A DNA stretch of 64,000 bases from Camillea tinctor. Lineage: Eukaryota > Ascomycota > Sordariomycetes > Xylariales > Xylariaceae. The first letter of the stretch is position 1; every line of letters starts with the position of its first letter. A program made the position numbers and the translations under genes. Shown in pieces: positions 1-13,600 of the stretch. Under the pieces are notes generated by a model. The model was not told the DNA's origin. It saw only the letters and a program-made list of their open reading frames with translations, and made no database searches. The stretch lies in contig MU394059.1 of NCBI GenBank assembly GCA_022578605.1, forward strand, positions 620,001-684,000. Direction: 5' to 3'.

Positions 1-3000
1 ATGATTTTGACAAGCTTGTGGATCAAAGATGGTTAATGATGAGACGGACCTCACTGATGCCTAACCTTGGTCTCTTCTTGATTATACTAACTACATAAAA
101 GTATTCCTGCGTAGCAGATTGGAAAAAAGTGACGGGGGGGAGGGCAATGGCTTGGTTGTGGTGGTGACCTGACTGTAGACTGTTTCCAACTCAACTTACC
201 AACTTGCAGAGGAAATGTATGCATGGAATGAGCGATTTGTGCGACCAATGTATTGTTGGTCGCTGAAGAGGCCCTCTCTTTTCCTATCTATGTACATAAC
301 TTACCTATGTGGCCTCCTCGATACGTGTACCCGTGCCGAGATTTCCTTGCCTGCCGGTTTCATTTGCCTATGATCTACACCAGGTATACCATACTCCGTA
401 CCTAATAATAACCCGTTTTATCACACGCGACGTACCTAGCCTTTGCTTATCAAGTTCTCTATGGCTTGCTGGGATCCAGGGTCAACAGATATCATCACTC
501 GGATTTTTCTCTCTCGCAAAATAGCAGGGCTGGCGTAAGCAAATTTGCCAACTTTCTGTAGGCTATAGAAAACTAGGTTATGTACTTGAGAACTGATACG
601 GCGATACGGTACGCTAGCACTCATCAAGAAGCTTCTCATCTTTCATCACGAAGATCAATTTAGAGCAATTCCCAAACATGAGCTACCTACCCAACGCATC
701 GTTAGGCATCTATCATTGCAATCGTTTAAGGGGAAGTGGGTAAGGTATGGCTATGGTGAAGCCACACTAACGCCGGGGAATATCACACCTAGGTGAACCT
801 GATGGAATAATTTTCTTTCCCCTCTAAATTCGCCTCTTAGTATACGTGAGCTATACTACTCGTTGTTTCCTCCCCCCTTTTCGATTAATAGACATCCTGG
901 GTCTTAAACACTGGTGAACCAGCCAGTAACAGCCATCAACCGGGGTTGTTCGGATAGTCCACAGGGTTCATGGTTTACGTACCGAATGCCTCCACCGCCT
1001 GATGTACAACACGGGAGATGTTTCTGAAAGAAGGAATCGTTTCGTGAATGGATTAAAAAAAAAAAAAAACTAAACCCTTAAATCCCTATTGTTAATAGTA
1101 TAAGATATACGTTTACAAATCTCGGATCGAGTTCTAGTCCCACTCTCGTCAGTGGCCTGAATGGTCTGAATGACTTTCGTTCTTTCGTCTAGTCGGTGTG
1201 GTCGACATAAACCATGCCCAATGTTACGAACTTACATACTACGTAGTTGTAGGTTATAGCATGGGAAAGGTTGAGTTGCAACAGCCGTGCTGTATGTGGG
1301 GGTTTCCTGCATCAGTACCCTTCCCGTGAAATGCCGGCAGGTCCAATACATAGTATATATATATATTATGTTATGTAGTATACACACTCAGTTACATTTC
1401 TACATATATAGATTCTCCTAGTTCTTCTTCTAATAACTCTTGGCAACATGAAAATATTCCGACGTCGATATGATTTGCCTAGACTTCGCTTACAGGCGGA
1501 GCTTGGTTTTCGATGTAGCGTCTAGCTAAAGGAATACAGTATAGGTATACTTAACAAGGATTTCTCTGCTCTTGCTTAGCCGGGGAATTCGTTCATCGCA
1601 GACCATCGGTGTCGTAATTGTGCGTTGTAACTCACAGAATAACAGCCTAGACAATGCCAACCTAGTCTTCCCTTTCTTAGTATACATATCTAGCACAGAC
1701 ATGTGTATCCTGGAACCCTCCCCACTGGTTAACAGACGTTGCATTTCCTACGTAGTACATATAGTAATAATGTCCGACCGGATGTCGCAAAGGCATGATC
1801 CGTGGCATCTTAGCGACATCGTCCTTGCAGCGATCTTTATTTTTCTTCATTTTTGTGTGTGCAATCCATGCCTTGGATCAAGAGGCAGGAATTGGTCTCT
1901 TCTGGGGTCGTTGAGGGGGCAAGGAGGGGGTGTTCGCTCTTTTCCTTGTCTCGCTTGGTCTCATGGTGTCCACAATCCGTTCTAAAGATACGGGAGACCC
2001 GGGATGACGAACAGTCTAGACAAACTTAAGCCTGGCCCTATCTTATTGATCAGGGTAGAATCCTTAAGAGAATCATACGAGATGTGCTTCTAGGGTCGAA
2101 TTGAATACTACCCTCTACCGACCTCGTTGCGACTCTGATAGGTGTCTACCTGGTAGGTAGGCCCCGGGGAAGGATACGGGTACGGCAGATGGCTTTTGCT
2201 GACCCGGTCGCCGGGACAGTTTTGGGTCTCAGTGGCCAATTACGCCAACTGATCTGAAACATCTTCTTAGCTACCACATATAACGCCTTAAAGCCCAAAG
2301 GAAGAGTCGTGGTAAGGATGCTACGATTGACGTCACCTACAAACTCGTCAGCACAAAGCAACATTCACCCCAGGGGGGGAAGGGGGGGAGTGGGAGGCGT
2401 TCTAGATGTCAAGTCGGGTGATTTTGTCAAGTCAACTTAACGTCTTAAGGTCAACTTAGGCGAGACCCTGGGGTATAAGGCTAGTTGGTCGTTTGAAGTA
2501 TGAGTAAGTCACCAGCCCCTAGTTATAGGACCCCCCCCCCCCCCCTTCTAATACCTATACATGAGCAACTTGGCTTGATGAACCCTGATGGGTAGGGTTG
2601 GGAACTAATCCCGGAGGAATCATGGCCCGAACCCCCTGGTCCATTACCCTCCTAGCTGTATAGACGCTTGCCGGCGGCTGTTGGAAGGTGTCCTTACTGT
2701 TATAGTGTCGGTAAGAGACGAACGCTTAAGTCAGTGCTTCTAGGCTATACCAAGAAGAACGATATCTATACATATTCGCCTAGCAAGCCACAGCAAATAA
2801 CACTAGGTTAGCCAGCTTCAACTGTTTTCCTATGTTCTTTTCTATGTACCCATGCTATGCATCATAACTTGCTTCACCGGTCCCGCCTTTCAAGGTCCAC
2901 CATATTCCATACTTAACTTTCAACCTAGTAGCATGCCTGTTAATCTTGCGAAGATAATGAAGCTGTTGTGGGGTTTTTGTGCATAGGTCTAGAACGGGGA

Positions 3001-6000
3001 AGAAAATTCTGCAGCCGCGCAGATTGGCATAAGTTTCTCGATGTTAAGTGACCAGGTCGCGACTATTTTCGTTCGGTAGACCGGAATACTAAGCTGCTTA
3101 GCTTTCTGTCACGATCGTAGACGCATCCGAGACAGATAGCATGCATGAAGATTCGGTCACGGGAACAGTCAACCACCATTATATAGTGACGGGTTGACTT
3201 GGGCATCAATGGATAAGAGAGAGAGGAAGGGAGAAGAAGAGACGAGGGTTGCCAACAATGGTAGTTCGCAATACTTTCCACCTGTTGAAGTTTATCCGGA
3301 CTCGTATTTCGACTCATATTATGGCCCTATAATACGCGGGTATTATATGTGGTTAATTAACCATCATTAACCCCGTTAGCTACCTAACAACCTTGCACCT
3401 GTATATGTATATGTATATGTATACAGTCGCAGTTGGACTAGAGCGATGATGACAGACAGGGGAAACCTTGGGTTGTCCAGTTCCATTTATTCTCGTCACC
3501 GGGAAATCAAACGCCGATCACCCCCAGAACGAAGAGTAGTCAGGCGAATGAAACAAGAAATTTCCCAAGGTGTGGCCAAGAGGTTCTCTTGGGCTTGTCC
3601 TCAACTAGTGATCACTAGGTAGGTTAGCTACAGAGAAGGTCTGGCCACCGAGTCTGGTCCGGGGGAACGTTCCGATGCCGCCCATCTACTGCAGCTCTCC
3701 GAGCTCATATGCTCGCCCTCATTCATGCTCATGCCTTTTCTGCCTTTTCCAACCGCTCGCGGCGCCTTCTCTTCCACATCCGCTGGCTATGGTGTTATTC
3801 TTTGGTATGCCTCCGAGTAGAACCGGACCGCTTCCGGCCTCGCCAGAGGTCATGCGGCAGCTGTATCCATCTATTATCAGATCATTCACCATGGAGAAAA
3901 GGCCAGGCATTAAGCCACGGAGCCTCTGTACCTTGCCGATTGATACCCACGCGACCATAAACGCCGCTGGACTAATCATGCGCGTTCGACATCAAGATTA
4001 GATGAAAGCGGAAGGGCGTGCTAGTGAAGCCAATCGGCTCCCTGCTTGCAGAAGGATTCAAGCAGGCTGCGTTTACGTCGCCAATTCATAGCTAGAAGTT
4101 CCCCCCCCCCCCCCTGACTACATACACTCGCTCTACTTATTTCCTTTTTAACGCCTTTTCCCTGAATACCATTCTCCCGCCAAGCACTCGGAGATATATA
4201 TCATACTGCTGCAGGAGTTCGCAGGTGATAGATAATCCCAGTACAGTATACTCCTCACACCGCCTTGTAATTAGACAGATAAAATGTTGACGCAGAGACG
4301 ATGACAAGAAGGGAGTCTGTTGTACTGATGCGACCGTAGAGCACGGAAGCAATTGTATATTGCTTTTTAATGGTTCCATATAGTTGTAATTCAGTACAGG
4401 TAAAACTCGCTCTGACGGAACGATACTTATCAATAGGGGCTCTCTCTCCCCTTTGTTCCTATTGACCCCTATGTAGTCTGCATACTATTCGGGAGGAGGG
4501 AGGGAGGGAGAGGGGAGAGTGGAAGATTAATCATATGATAGCGGGAAATGACAAGTAGCGGTCGAAAAGGAAAGGTTATCAACGTCGGATTGCATATGCC
4601 TCCTGCAGGTCCAAGGCCAGGGGAATCGCCTCACTCCTAGTGACTTCTCCGCACCGAACCAACTTCTCGACGAATCTAGAAATGAGCCGTCAGTTTTCTC
4701 TTCGGGCACAGGAGGTTGCAGCACAATATGAGAGGAGCTTAGTCATGTCGCAATGGCGACAGACTTGCGACAAATTTCAAGGTGAAGTCACCGCAGGGTC
4801 AACCAAACTTCAGGATACCTTTTTTTAACCCCATCAGAGTGACAGGCTTACGGCAACCTGCAGGGCAGAGGAGGGCATCTTTCTGAGCCGGTCCTCTTAG
4901 CTCAGGTTGTGCCACCGTTGCATTGTCTGAAGTTCTTGACTGGTCACATTTGGAGCTACTACTACTACTACTACTACTACTACTATTTGTGACGTTTTTG
5001 CTTTTACTCCCCGTCACGAGGTGGACGGTTGATGTCGTCAAAACTTGCCCCCCCCCCCCTTTCCTCTCCTTTCTCCTGCCGCATCACCTCGCCTTCGCCA
5101 TATTTGGTATGGCATCATATGCATGTGTTACAGGGTGGGTGAGAGAAATATGTCAGTCATGACTAGGCGCCCTAAGCGCCTTGATTCAATCTTCTCCGGG
5201 TACTGCAGGTATGTAGGTAGTCAGTCATAGATCGGCTGCTGCCACCGGGAGTGCCTAAGGTATCTAGCAGAACCTCCTTACTCTTCCGTCGTAGTCAAAG
5301 ATGCTGCCACACCAGTTCAATAAGAAAACATACAACATACCGAGTGAAACACAATCCGGCCATCCGCATGGTGTCTGATTCCGGAACCATCCCTTTGGTG
5401 CCTTACTAGAAGGCAGTTTCGGGAACTCAACGGGTTTGGTGTCTCACTGTACACAGCCATTGAAGCGTCAGTGAAACTTGATGGCTTTCTTCGACGCATA
5501 GAGTCTATACCAGCTTATTAAGCCACGTTCCGTTTCTCCGGCAAGTTCATTGTGTCGAGATACTCGGCTACTCTTCTCCTCTCGCCCCTTACGTTACTAC
5601 CGAGGCGTTCAGCTTTCGTCTCATCACACTGGCTGTTGCTACACTAGCCATCTTTATCAGGCATCTTCTGCGAAGCCACCAATCCCGTTCTTACGCGTTG
5701 AGAAATTATAGGACCGCCAATCATTCTCAGTATATTCCTTATGTCTTCTCTCAGTGATGTCTATCGATGATACATGTCCCTTTGTCTCCTCGAGGGGCGC
5801 CCGAATTGTAAAGTTGAAAGTGTCTGGCTGCGTTTTCTACATTGGAAACCCCAAATCAACTTCATATCCTCAGTTACCGCACCTAACGATAGACGAAAGT
5901 CCGATGTGATGATGGCTAAATATATCGTACTAGCATCTACACAAGTTACACACAGAGTCAACTCTAAGTGACCATGTTTCCTGTTTGAGTTTGAGATAGG

Positions 6001-7871
6001 ATGGCTCTTTTTCGACAGCCACGACAAGAGAGATCATATTCAAACTCTATATTCTAGAGACTTTGAAGTTGTCCGAGTTGCAGCCTCACCAAGACAATAT
6101 ACGTCGATATAGATAGCTTCTAAGGGCCACCCAAGAAGAAACAAACCCCACTGTTTCCTAGCGGTTCATGCTGATAGCTCTGCAGATTTCTGCCGATCTC
6201 GAAACTCTTGTCTCTGCATCGGCGACATCTAAAGATCAGCCCGTCTTCCACACTATCTAGGTATTCAGCACCGTGATGTTCACTGTATCTGGGAATACTT
6301 GCGATTCAGGGGCTCAGCACATTCAAAGCTAGAAACACTTTGCTACATTCAAGTAGGTAGGGATAGTTATCACATTTTCATCCCATTTACTCTCATAATT
6401 TGGTTGATGAGAGTCCTTCATAATATAAAATTAAATCATGACTTCGCCATATAGACGTCTATTTTTATTTCACAACACCTATCACCTTTGAGTAATGCCG
6501 GGCTTATTCTTTATGCTTAATGTGACTTGAGCGCTGTCCTTGTTTAGCTTATCTTATATTGGATTTGATTGAAGTTAATATCCTGTGTATAATAGCATGT
6601 TGTTGCGATATTCGGGTAGCTTTTCTACTTGTATCACGTTGATATTTTGTAACCTAATTACTCGTGAGCCACTTGGTTGACATAACACAATTGGCTCAAT
6701 ATATACTTCATCTATAACCATTCAATCTGACAGTGGCAACATAACATTCTTTTAACTACCTCAGCTAAGTGCTATAAACTGTTTAGGTTCCGGGAATGGG
6801 CAACCGTATGAAAGTTCCCGGTCTCTTTGATGCGTTTCCATATCGATGTTACAATGGGTATTGCATTTATCGAACACAATTTAATGACATTATCATCATT
6901 ACGGACTTAAAGATAAGCTTAGAATATTCATATCTTCCTACCTAAACTATAATACCTTTAAATTTTAATAACTTATGGCCTTCTTGTAATCTTACTGTCT
7001 GTGGCGTATTGAAAGACTCTGTGGTATACATTAAGGGGCTAAAATACAAACCCTCGTTTATTTTAAGGCCTCGACCCGTTTTTAGCTTACTCAGAAGAAT
7101 CTTTTTTCTTTTCCAGACGAAAGTTCCCATTGTACAACATGTCAGCAGCCAGAGGTATTTACTGACCAGTGAACCATCATATACCCGGATCGTCTAAATG
7201 ATAAGCCTGCCGAGTATGCCAAGTAGCTCTAGTTCTGAGATCTGGTCGATCGGATCTAGGAGTTGCTAGTGTATGATCAAGGCCTACGAAAGCTTACGCC
7301 TCATGACGAAAACACATGAGATAGAGCATATTATCTAGAGAACTATGATCCTTCAAAGAAGGTTCAAAGCTATATAGCACGGACTATCACCTTGAACTAT
7401 ATGGGTGACTCTACTAGTTTCTACAAACGCACATGTTTCGAGAGGTTTCGTGATACAAGGTTTTGGCTAATAGTCGTTATTCTGCATTCAATATTCCTCC
7501 TGTCAGACAAACGATATCAGTCCCTGGCATGTATGCAGAAACCCTCCTCCTCTCCAAAGCTTCTAAGTCTATCAACCTGCTACGAGAACCCAGGACTAGG
7601 GATCCCTTTAGTCTAGAACCGCCGCAGCCACTTTATTGAGACCAGTCATCAATCTTTGTGACCTGTTCTTTCTCTTACCGCATGAGAGCAACATTCATCA
7701 TCATGTTCCACGATAATTGAAGCGGCCGCCCCGGGCCTGCATGGATTGGAGAAAACCTCTTCCCACCAAATACAAGGTGGCGGTAATATTATTTAGAGTA
7801 AGCTGGGCCTGGTCTGCGGGTAGGGCGAAATGCAGGGTACTCTTTGTAAGCCTCATCTTTCGATGTGGCAC
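1..7871. other. Gene-poor tract, left part
   Basis: No gene could be supported here. Open frames are short, lack recognisable motifs and occur on both strands with no splice-linked partners. The stretch holds simple-sequence tracts: runs of C near 2531-2545, 4101-4114 and 5048-5058, a TATATG repeat near 3401-3421, and a CTA trinucleotide array of about ten units at 4956-4985. TA-rich words such as CTAGGTA are frequent. This could be old, decayed repeat DNA or plain intergenic sequence; no dinucleotide statistics were computed. Confidence 0.6.
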
Positions 7872-8129
7872 TCAGCCAAAGGAAACCAGCAGCTTACCGA
7901 TTCCAAATACATGACCTGATCCTAGAAAGCAATATATGAGTGCCTGACCGAATCGGCAGTTTTGTGCGAATTTCGGCGGATTATCGCGATTACAGGTGAT
8001 GACGACGCCCGTCTTCTTCTGCAATATAGGGTCAGAACCAACAGCAACCGCCATAATCGTGGATGTTGTCAAAGCCGTGACTACTAACACTATGAAGAGT
8101 TCCAGAGATCGTGTCGAGCCGATCTTCAT
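7872..8129 (-). CDS. Possible small secreted protein (weak candidate)
   Basis: An 85-aa frame starting at an internal ATG encodes a basic start followed by a hydrophobic stretch (LELFIVLVVTALTT at about residues 9-22), which looks like a signal peptide. After that come three cysteines in the contexts TCN, NCR and YCF. The frame extends upstream to 8183, but the internal ATG puts the hydrophobic segment at the usual distance. A GTAAGC donor near the 3' end would allow splicing to a different C-terminus downstream. Nothing is recognisable as a known family, and the flanking DNA is gene-poor. It could be a lineage-specific secreted protein or a chance frame. Confidence 0.2.
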   Translation of the reverse strand: MKIGSTRSLELFIVLVVTALTTSTIMAVAVGSDPILQKKTGVVITCNRDNPPKFAQNCRFGQALIYCFLGSGHVFGIGKLLVSFG

Positions 8130-8183
8130 GTGATAACAGGGTTCATGCGGCAAATGTGTAGTAGGAGTAGTAGTAACAGCCAT

Positions 8184-10438
8184 ACCTAATTAACCTAGGC
8201 TATACGGTTATACAACCTAGACTGGAATGAAAATACAGTATGATCGAGTGAAATCAGAACTTCACACTGTCATGAGGTTGCAACACGTTTGTTCACACCA
8301 TTTGATCCTGGGTTGCACGTGTTACTGTTACCAAGGGAGTTGCTATTTCGTATGTGACCCCGCTAATGTCGACTACACGATGTATAATTGCCCCTATTAA
8401 GGGGTATAAAATGGGTATAGTAGATAGCATTGTTGCAACTCTTGGGGTCGATCTTCATTCTATACCGCTAAAACTTTCAACTGAGTTGTCGACTTCCTGA
8501 AGACAGTGGGCGCAATCTAATGTGACATTACAAAAGAGGGAGCATCGAAATAATTACCTGACTGGAAAAGCGCTGATAACCACCACGTCACCAGGCTACG
8601 TACGACGACTCCTCAATCACAGCCTACTAGAGTTTGGGTTCACGATCCTATGGGGGTAATACCGAGATACTGTTCTAGGCTGGGATGCTAATTTACACTG
8701 GAGCCAGGTGGTAGATACTTCTCACACCACCTTCAGTACTCAAGCGACTTCCGCCTGCGTCTCGCCGGCAATATAAGCACCTATGCTTGTCATGTGAGAC
8801 CTGTCATATGAGGTTCTTACTCTCTCTGTTTGTTTTGTCCGTTTGTTCTTGTGAGGATTGACTGCAGCAACCAGGCTAGTGGAATGGTCCTGTTGCATGC
8901 CCTACGGAGATGATAGCTCCATGGCTCAGAGCTCATTCAACGCGCCTCCTTGAATGACAACTCGCCCACAGGTCGGGCTCTCACCGCTGTGCATCGTGGG
9001 GGGTTTCACTTAGCCAAGCCTCCTGCTAGGACCCTCGAAGGATAGGTTGGCTGGCGTGGATGAGGAAGCGCCGCTGCATGAGATAGACGACAAAGACCAT
9101 AACATTCTTCATAATGAGTATCTGGGGTAAGGGGGTCTGGGGATTCCTCTCATAGGCATAAGCCGCGAGAAAAACCTGAAGACCCAACCAAGGTGATCCT
9201 ATATTCGCAGTTGTGCATGGTAGTAGCTATTACGGATCCCTATATCAGCCATCGATAATGGTGGTACAATTGAGACCCGTGGATCTGGTAAAGCTAGGTG
9301 ACCATCGGTAGTATCATTGCCGTTTTTCCTGTCGTCTTTCTCTCTCCCCCCCTTGTGGACTAGGTAGGAAAGGTGTGTCCCAAACAGAAGGCTACTGATC
9401 ACCTACACTTTCTGTCATGTGACGAATTCCATCTCCAAGTGCCGTTTTCGCATGAGCTTCTTAGCCTTAGCCGTATTGATCTCTGTGCCGTGCATTGTTT
9501 CTGCATCATCTCGCATACTGCATGTTCCATGATCCAAACGTACCGGTGGCTTGCCGACACGCACTAGGTAGTATAGCTGGATGAGAGGTAAACGACTTCA
9601 TAGGTCCTCGTCGCAAGGATCCTTGGATTTCGGTAACGTTTGAGCTGCTGGTAAGCGATCGCTCCCCAGGCACGGTGAACGACGATGCATGGAGTTTGTG
9701 TTTGGAATATTACCCAAAAACTCTTTCCTAGGAGGTACTGTAACTGAAGGAGTATAACCTAGTCGAATGTGAAAAATGATATAAGAGGGTGACTTAGCCA
9801 AGACAAACGCCAGACGCGTCGCTTACAAGCGGATGTCGGGAGGTTGGGAGCCAATTTTTCTTTTTCTTTTTTTCCCATTTAATCCTTCCACGGCCAACGG
9901 CTGGACGGGGAGCTTTACAGAGCTCAAATCCCTGACTCCCCAAAGTAAATAAAACAGATCTCCGGGACGTTACCTAGCCGGCCTGGACGAACGGAAATCT
10001 GCATGATCGGGGGTGCCCTCCTGTGTGATATGATATCTCAGCTTTTTTCGGCCGGCTACATCGGGCTGTCGCGTAGGACCCGTTGCTTTTTGATATGCTC
10101 AAATCGTAACGAATATCTCGCCTCCTCGGGAGAAGCTGCACTATCTATGAATTGCCCAAAGAGGACATGGTATCGGACATCATGATATGTAGACCATCCT
10201 CCCAGAGAACGGGATAATGAGATCATATTTCACGATGGTACGCAAGTTGCCGGCATTCTGATGCTGGAATCGGCGCAATTCCCGACAATGAGACGTGCAG
10301 CCGTCCGTACCTTGGATGAAGGATTTGCAACAGATAATATGTCAACTTTCACAAACCCCGAGTGCCCGAGCTGAGAGGATTCAAAGCCCGCAGTATTATG
10401 TTTACTTTTTTAAAGCCGGGGTTTTGCCTTCTATATAC
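8184..10438. other. Gene-poor stretch
   Basis: No supported gene, RNA gene or repeat was found here. The frames of 60-67 codons lack motifs, splice partners or codon regularity. The stretch borders the inverted-repeat element that begins at 10439. Confidence 0.55.
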
Positions 10439-10656
10439 TACCGCATTATTTTAGGAAGTTAAAGACTTGGCAGTGGAGTCAATGCCCCAGCAGCCACCAA
10501 TCATATATGTTACCAGGCTGATCAGTTTCAGGTTATATTACGGAGCCAACCATACACTGAGGTTCAAAATGGTAACGTAGATCATTGATTACGTACCAAT
10601 TATGCTCCATAAAAGACTCCACTGCCAAGTCTTTAACTTCCTAAAATAATGCGGTA
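10439..10656. mobile_element. MITE-like element with 42-bp perfect inverted ends and TA flanks
   Basis: The segments 10439-10480 and 10615-10656 are exact reverse complements over 42 bp, with no mismatch. The arms begin TACCGCATTATTTTAGG and end GGCAGTGGAGTC. About 134 bp of unrelated, non-coding DNA lies between them. If the outer TA on each side is taken as a target-site duplication, the element runs 10441-10654 with ends CCGCATTATT. That is the pattern of non-autonomous Tc1/mariner or pogo/Fot-type elements. There is no transposase frame inside or close by, so movement would need an enzyme from elsewhere. The perfect identity of the arms suggests recent insertion or selection on the ends, unlike the surrounding DNA. 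An alternative is a hairpin RNA source, because transcription would give a 42-bp stem. Confidence 0.75.
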
Positions 10657-13600
10657 TATGTTCACCTATATGTTGAGCGATCATATCTGAATTTGACATC
10701 CTTGCAAGCCGAATTATATGTCAATTATGCCCAAATCCGTGAATATTTGAGTTGCTGGACCATAAGTAGGACTCGGTGTAAGCATATCGGCCTAACTAGA
10801 AGTAACTAAGTATGATGTTTCAGGAAAATACGAGAAGTGTGATTTGGGGTGCATAGGTCACATTCTATCTGTTGGTTACTTAGAAAGGAGTTACAAAGTG
10901 AGACTTAACCGAGCGCTTAAGGCTTCCTCCAAGTGCTGACCGCGCACAAGTCAAATGCACTTTGAAGGAAGGGAGTAAGTAGCCTGTAGTTATTATGTAG
11001 GACTATAGAATGGCGCAAATCAGGGGCAAAACATTGGAAAGTAAATGTAGGTCTCAGAGAGACTTGAAGGTAGCATTCCATACCCTATAAGCCAATAGCT
11101 CGGGTAGGCGGATGAAGCACCCTCTGCGTCAGCAAGCTGTCATCAATATATATGCTAGTGCACCCCTTTTCTTGAAGTATCATGAAACGCTACAGAGGCC
11201 AAGCCTGCTGCAAAATTGCCCACGACCGTGGTTCGGGAGCTTAGCGACCAAATGAGATAGACCGGATGGGATGAAAATATTGACTCGGTTCTGCATGCAT
11301 GTCTATAGCTTATGAGATAATTCCAACTGGAAAGAGAGTAGCACTAGGTGATTAGATGTGCGGCCTCTTAATGTAGATACTAAGGAGAATACATATATCA
11401 GTTAGCTTATTATGAGCCTCCAAGGTTCGCTTCCCTTGTGATGCAATCCAGACCATTCCACTGGGAACTCGCTACTTTAGGAGAACAATTCTATTGGATG
11501 GTTGAGAGGTAGAACATTTATGATATATATTAGAGTTAATAAACGAATGACATTAGGAGTCAAGTTCTAAAACCAACTCCTTTTCATGATCACCCCCCTT
11601 TTCTTCGAGTGATAGAGATATGTAGAAACAGGGTTCAAAGGCTATAAACTTGGATCCTAAGTTTACGAAGTAGCAATAGTGTGATCATATAGCCGGTAGC
11701 GTGTATCCTGTAGTGTCCCTAGAGTACCCTTTTCTGAAATATGAGGCTCAAAAACTCAATGAACTAAAAAACACTCTTTCAACCTAATATTGAACAAATC
11801 ACGGTATCACAATACCGTTGGTGATCAAAGCCTTTTCTTCAAGCCTTCTGAAGCGCCTCAGAGCTTATGTTCTATATAGACTGGAGCGAATAATAATAAT
11901 GATGATGATAACACATCCATACTGCACTCTATGTAAAAAGGGGGGCCGATGTGACTATATCCTACCACAATTTGTTAGATAGCAAGACTAAAAAGCCTCT
12001 AAAGCAATCATGGATGCTTCTTTATCGTAAAAGAAGCAATAAGATCATGTTCTCGTTTGTAGAATATTGATTGCAGTATGGACACTATATTAATTTCCCT
12101 TCATAATACGCATCTGGTGCAATTGAAGCGATTGGAAGTGACTGCGACCCTCCTGACCATGTCGGCAGTTCCAGTAGCGTACGCCCTAACCGATGAGCAG
12201 CATTATAGCTACGATATTATACACGCCAGTGCGTTTGATAAACACACAATTCAAACGATAGCGTATAATACAGAGATATGGTATCATCAAGACAGAGCGC
12301 TAGCGCTAAAGAGCCACGCGGGTAGTAACCCCGACCCACTATCGCGAGTCTTTGCTTGCAGTAGGTCTGCAGCGGTGAGACTAGAACGTGAAGAGGCAGA
12401 TAGTACGCGAAATAGCTGCGTCTAGCTTAATCTAAATCGATTGATCCATTACCGATACACATCTATTCCCACTCCTGGCTCTAGTCGTGGCGCAATGATC
12501 ATTATGTTCCCTAACAGAACGCAATGGGATGGAGCATAGCAGTTAGGCAGTAGACTTGATGCCCAACTTGTCTAGTATGGGCCCCTTTTCTGGGTCTTCG
12601 AGAGAGAGATGCTACATGCTGCGTTGTTTGTTCCCCTAGTCCTCTCGATCGAGGAGCCGATTTACCCTTTCTGATATTCAAACATACGACCTGAAGAGTT
12701 CTCCTATCCACCATCCTACATACATACTAGTGTAGATGTATTCTGGAGCACACGAAGTTAATAGACCGGCCCGGTAGCCGGCGAGCATTGACGACCACTT
12801 GGATTTAGATCATGGGGTTAAATCTCTCGGGAGGTCCCCTATGATCCACAGACTGCAAGATATGGCAAGAATAAAACTGCGGCTCACTCCGAAACCCAAG
12901 TGGAGAAGACGTAGAAGCCACCACCTCTGCTAGGAGAAAAGACTTTAGGAAAGGGGGATGAAGAGGCTGGAGTGCAAAATATCTAGGTTAGAGTACTTGC
13001 TTGGGGGAGGTTTCTCTCTATTTCTCTGCAGCTAAGTTCCTGTGATATAATAACATTACCGAAGCTTCACTACGAGCGTGTAGTCTAGCCTTGATGAGCA
13101 GCCCTCTTTTCCGAGACGTTGGACATATATTTCTCTAGTATCGAAAACTAAAGAACTAGTTAGTATAGTTGGTAGTGATAGCTCAAAGCCATAATCCACG
13201 TAGCAACAAAGTCGCAGAAAAGCCACACGTTCACAACTTCCATCCCCGTGGACCCCAATCCCCCTTCTAATAATTCAGGAGTCATTGAAAAAAAGGCATA
13301 CTTTGACGTATATCCGTGTCCCATAATGAAATGAGGATGGATAGACCATGGAGGGAAAGCTCTGTGAACCCAGCTACTCTCTCCAAGATTTCCCAACCCC
13401 CTATATAGCTTCAAGAGGCTGAATTGTATATCGTGGTAGCGCTGAGGAGCGAGAGAAGAAACCTCCCCAGACTTAGACTATGAGCTATATGGCATACCTC
13501 GCGATCCTCTACGCTTCCGCGAGTGTACACATACACATCTACCAAACTTGGGCACGAGACCCATCTATTGTGACAACCATCCCTACGTACCTTACTCTCA

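Noticed and set aside
3390..3425. TATATG tandem repeat considered as a CRISPR-like or regulatory array
   Set aside because: The unit is 6 bp with no spacers; it is an ordinary microsatellite in a eukaryotic genome.
4923..5162. Plus-strand frame with a poly-Leu stretch resembling a membrane segment
   Set aside because: The Leu run is simply a translated CTA trinucleotide array, and the frame lacks other coding features.
12078..12425. 115-codon frame with CpG-rich 3' half
   Set aside because: No motif, no splice partner and no clear start context; composition alone is not enough.
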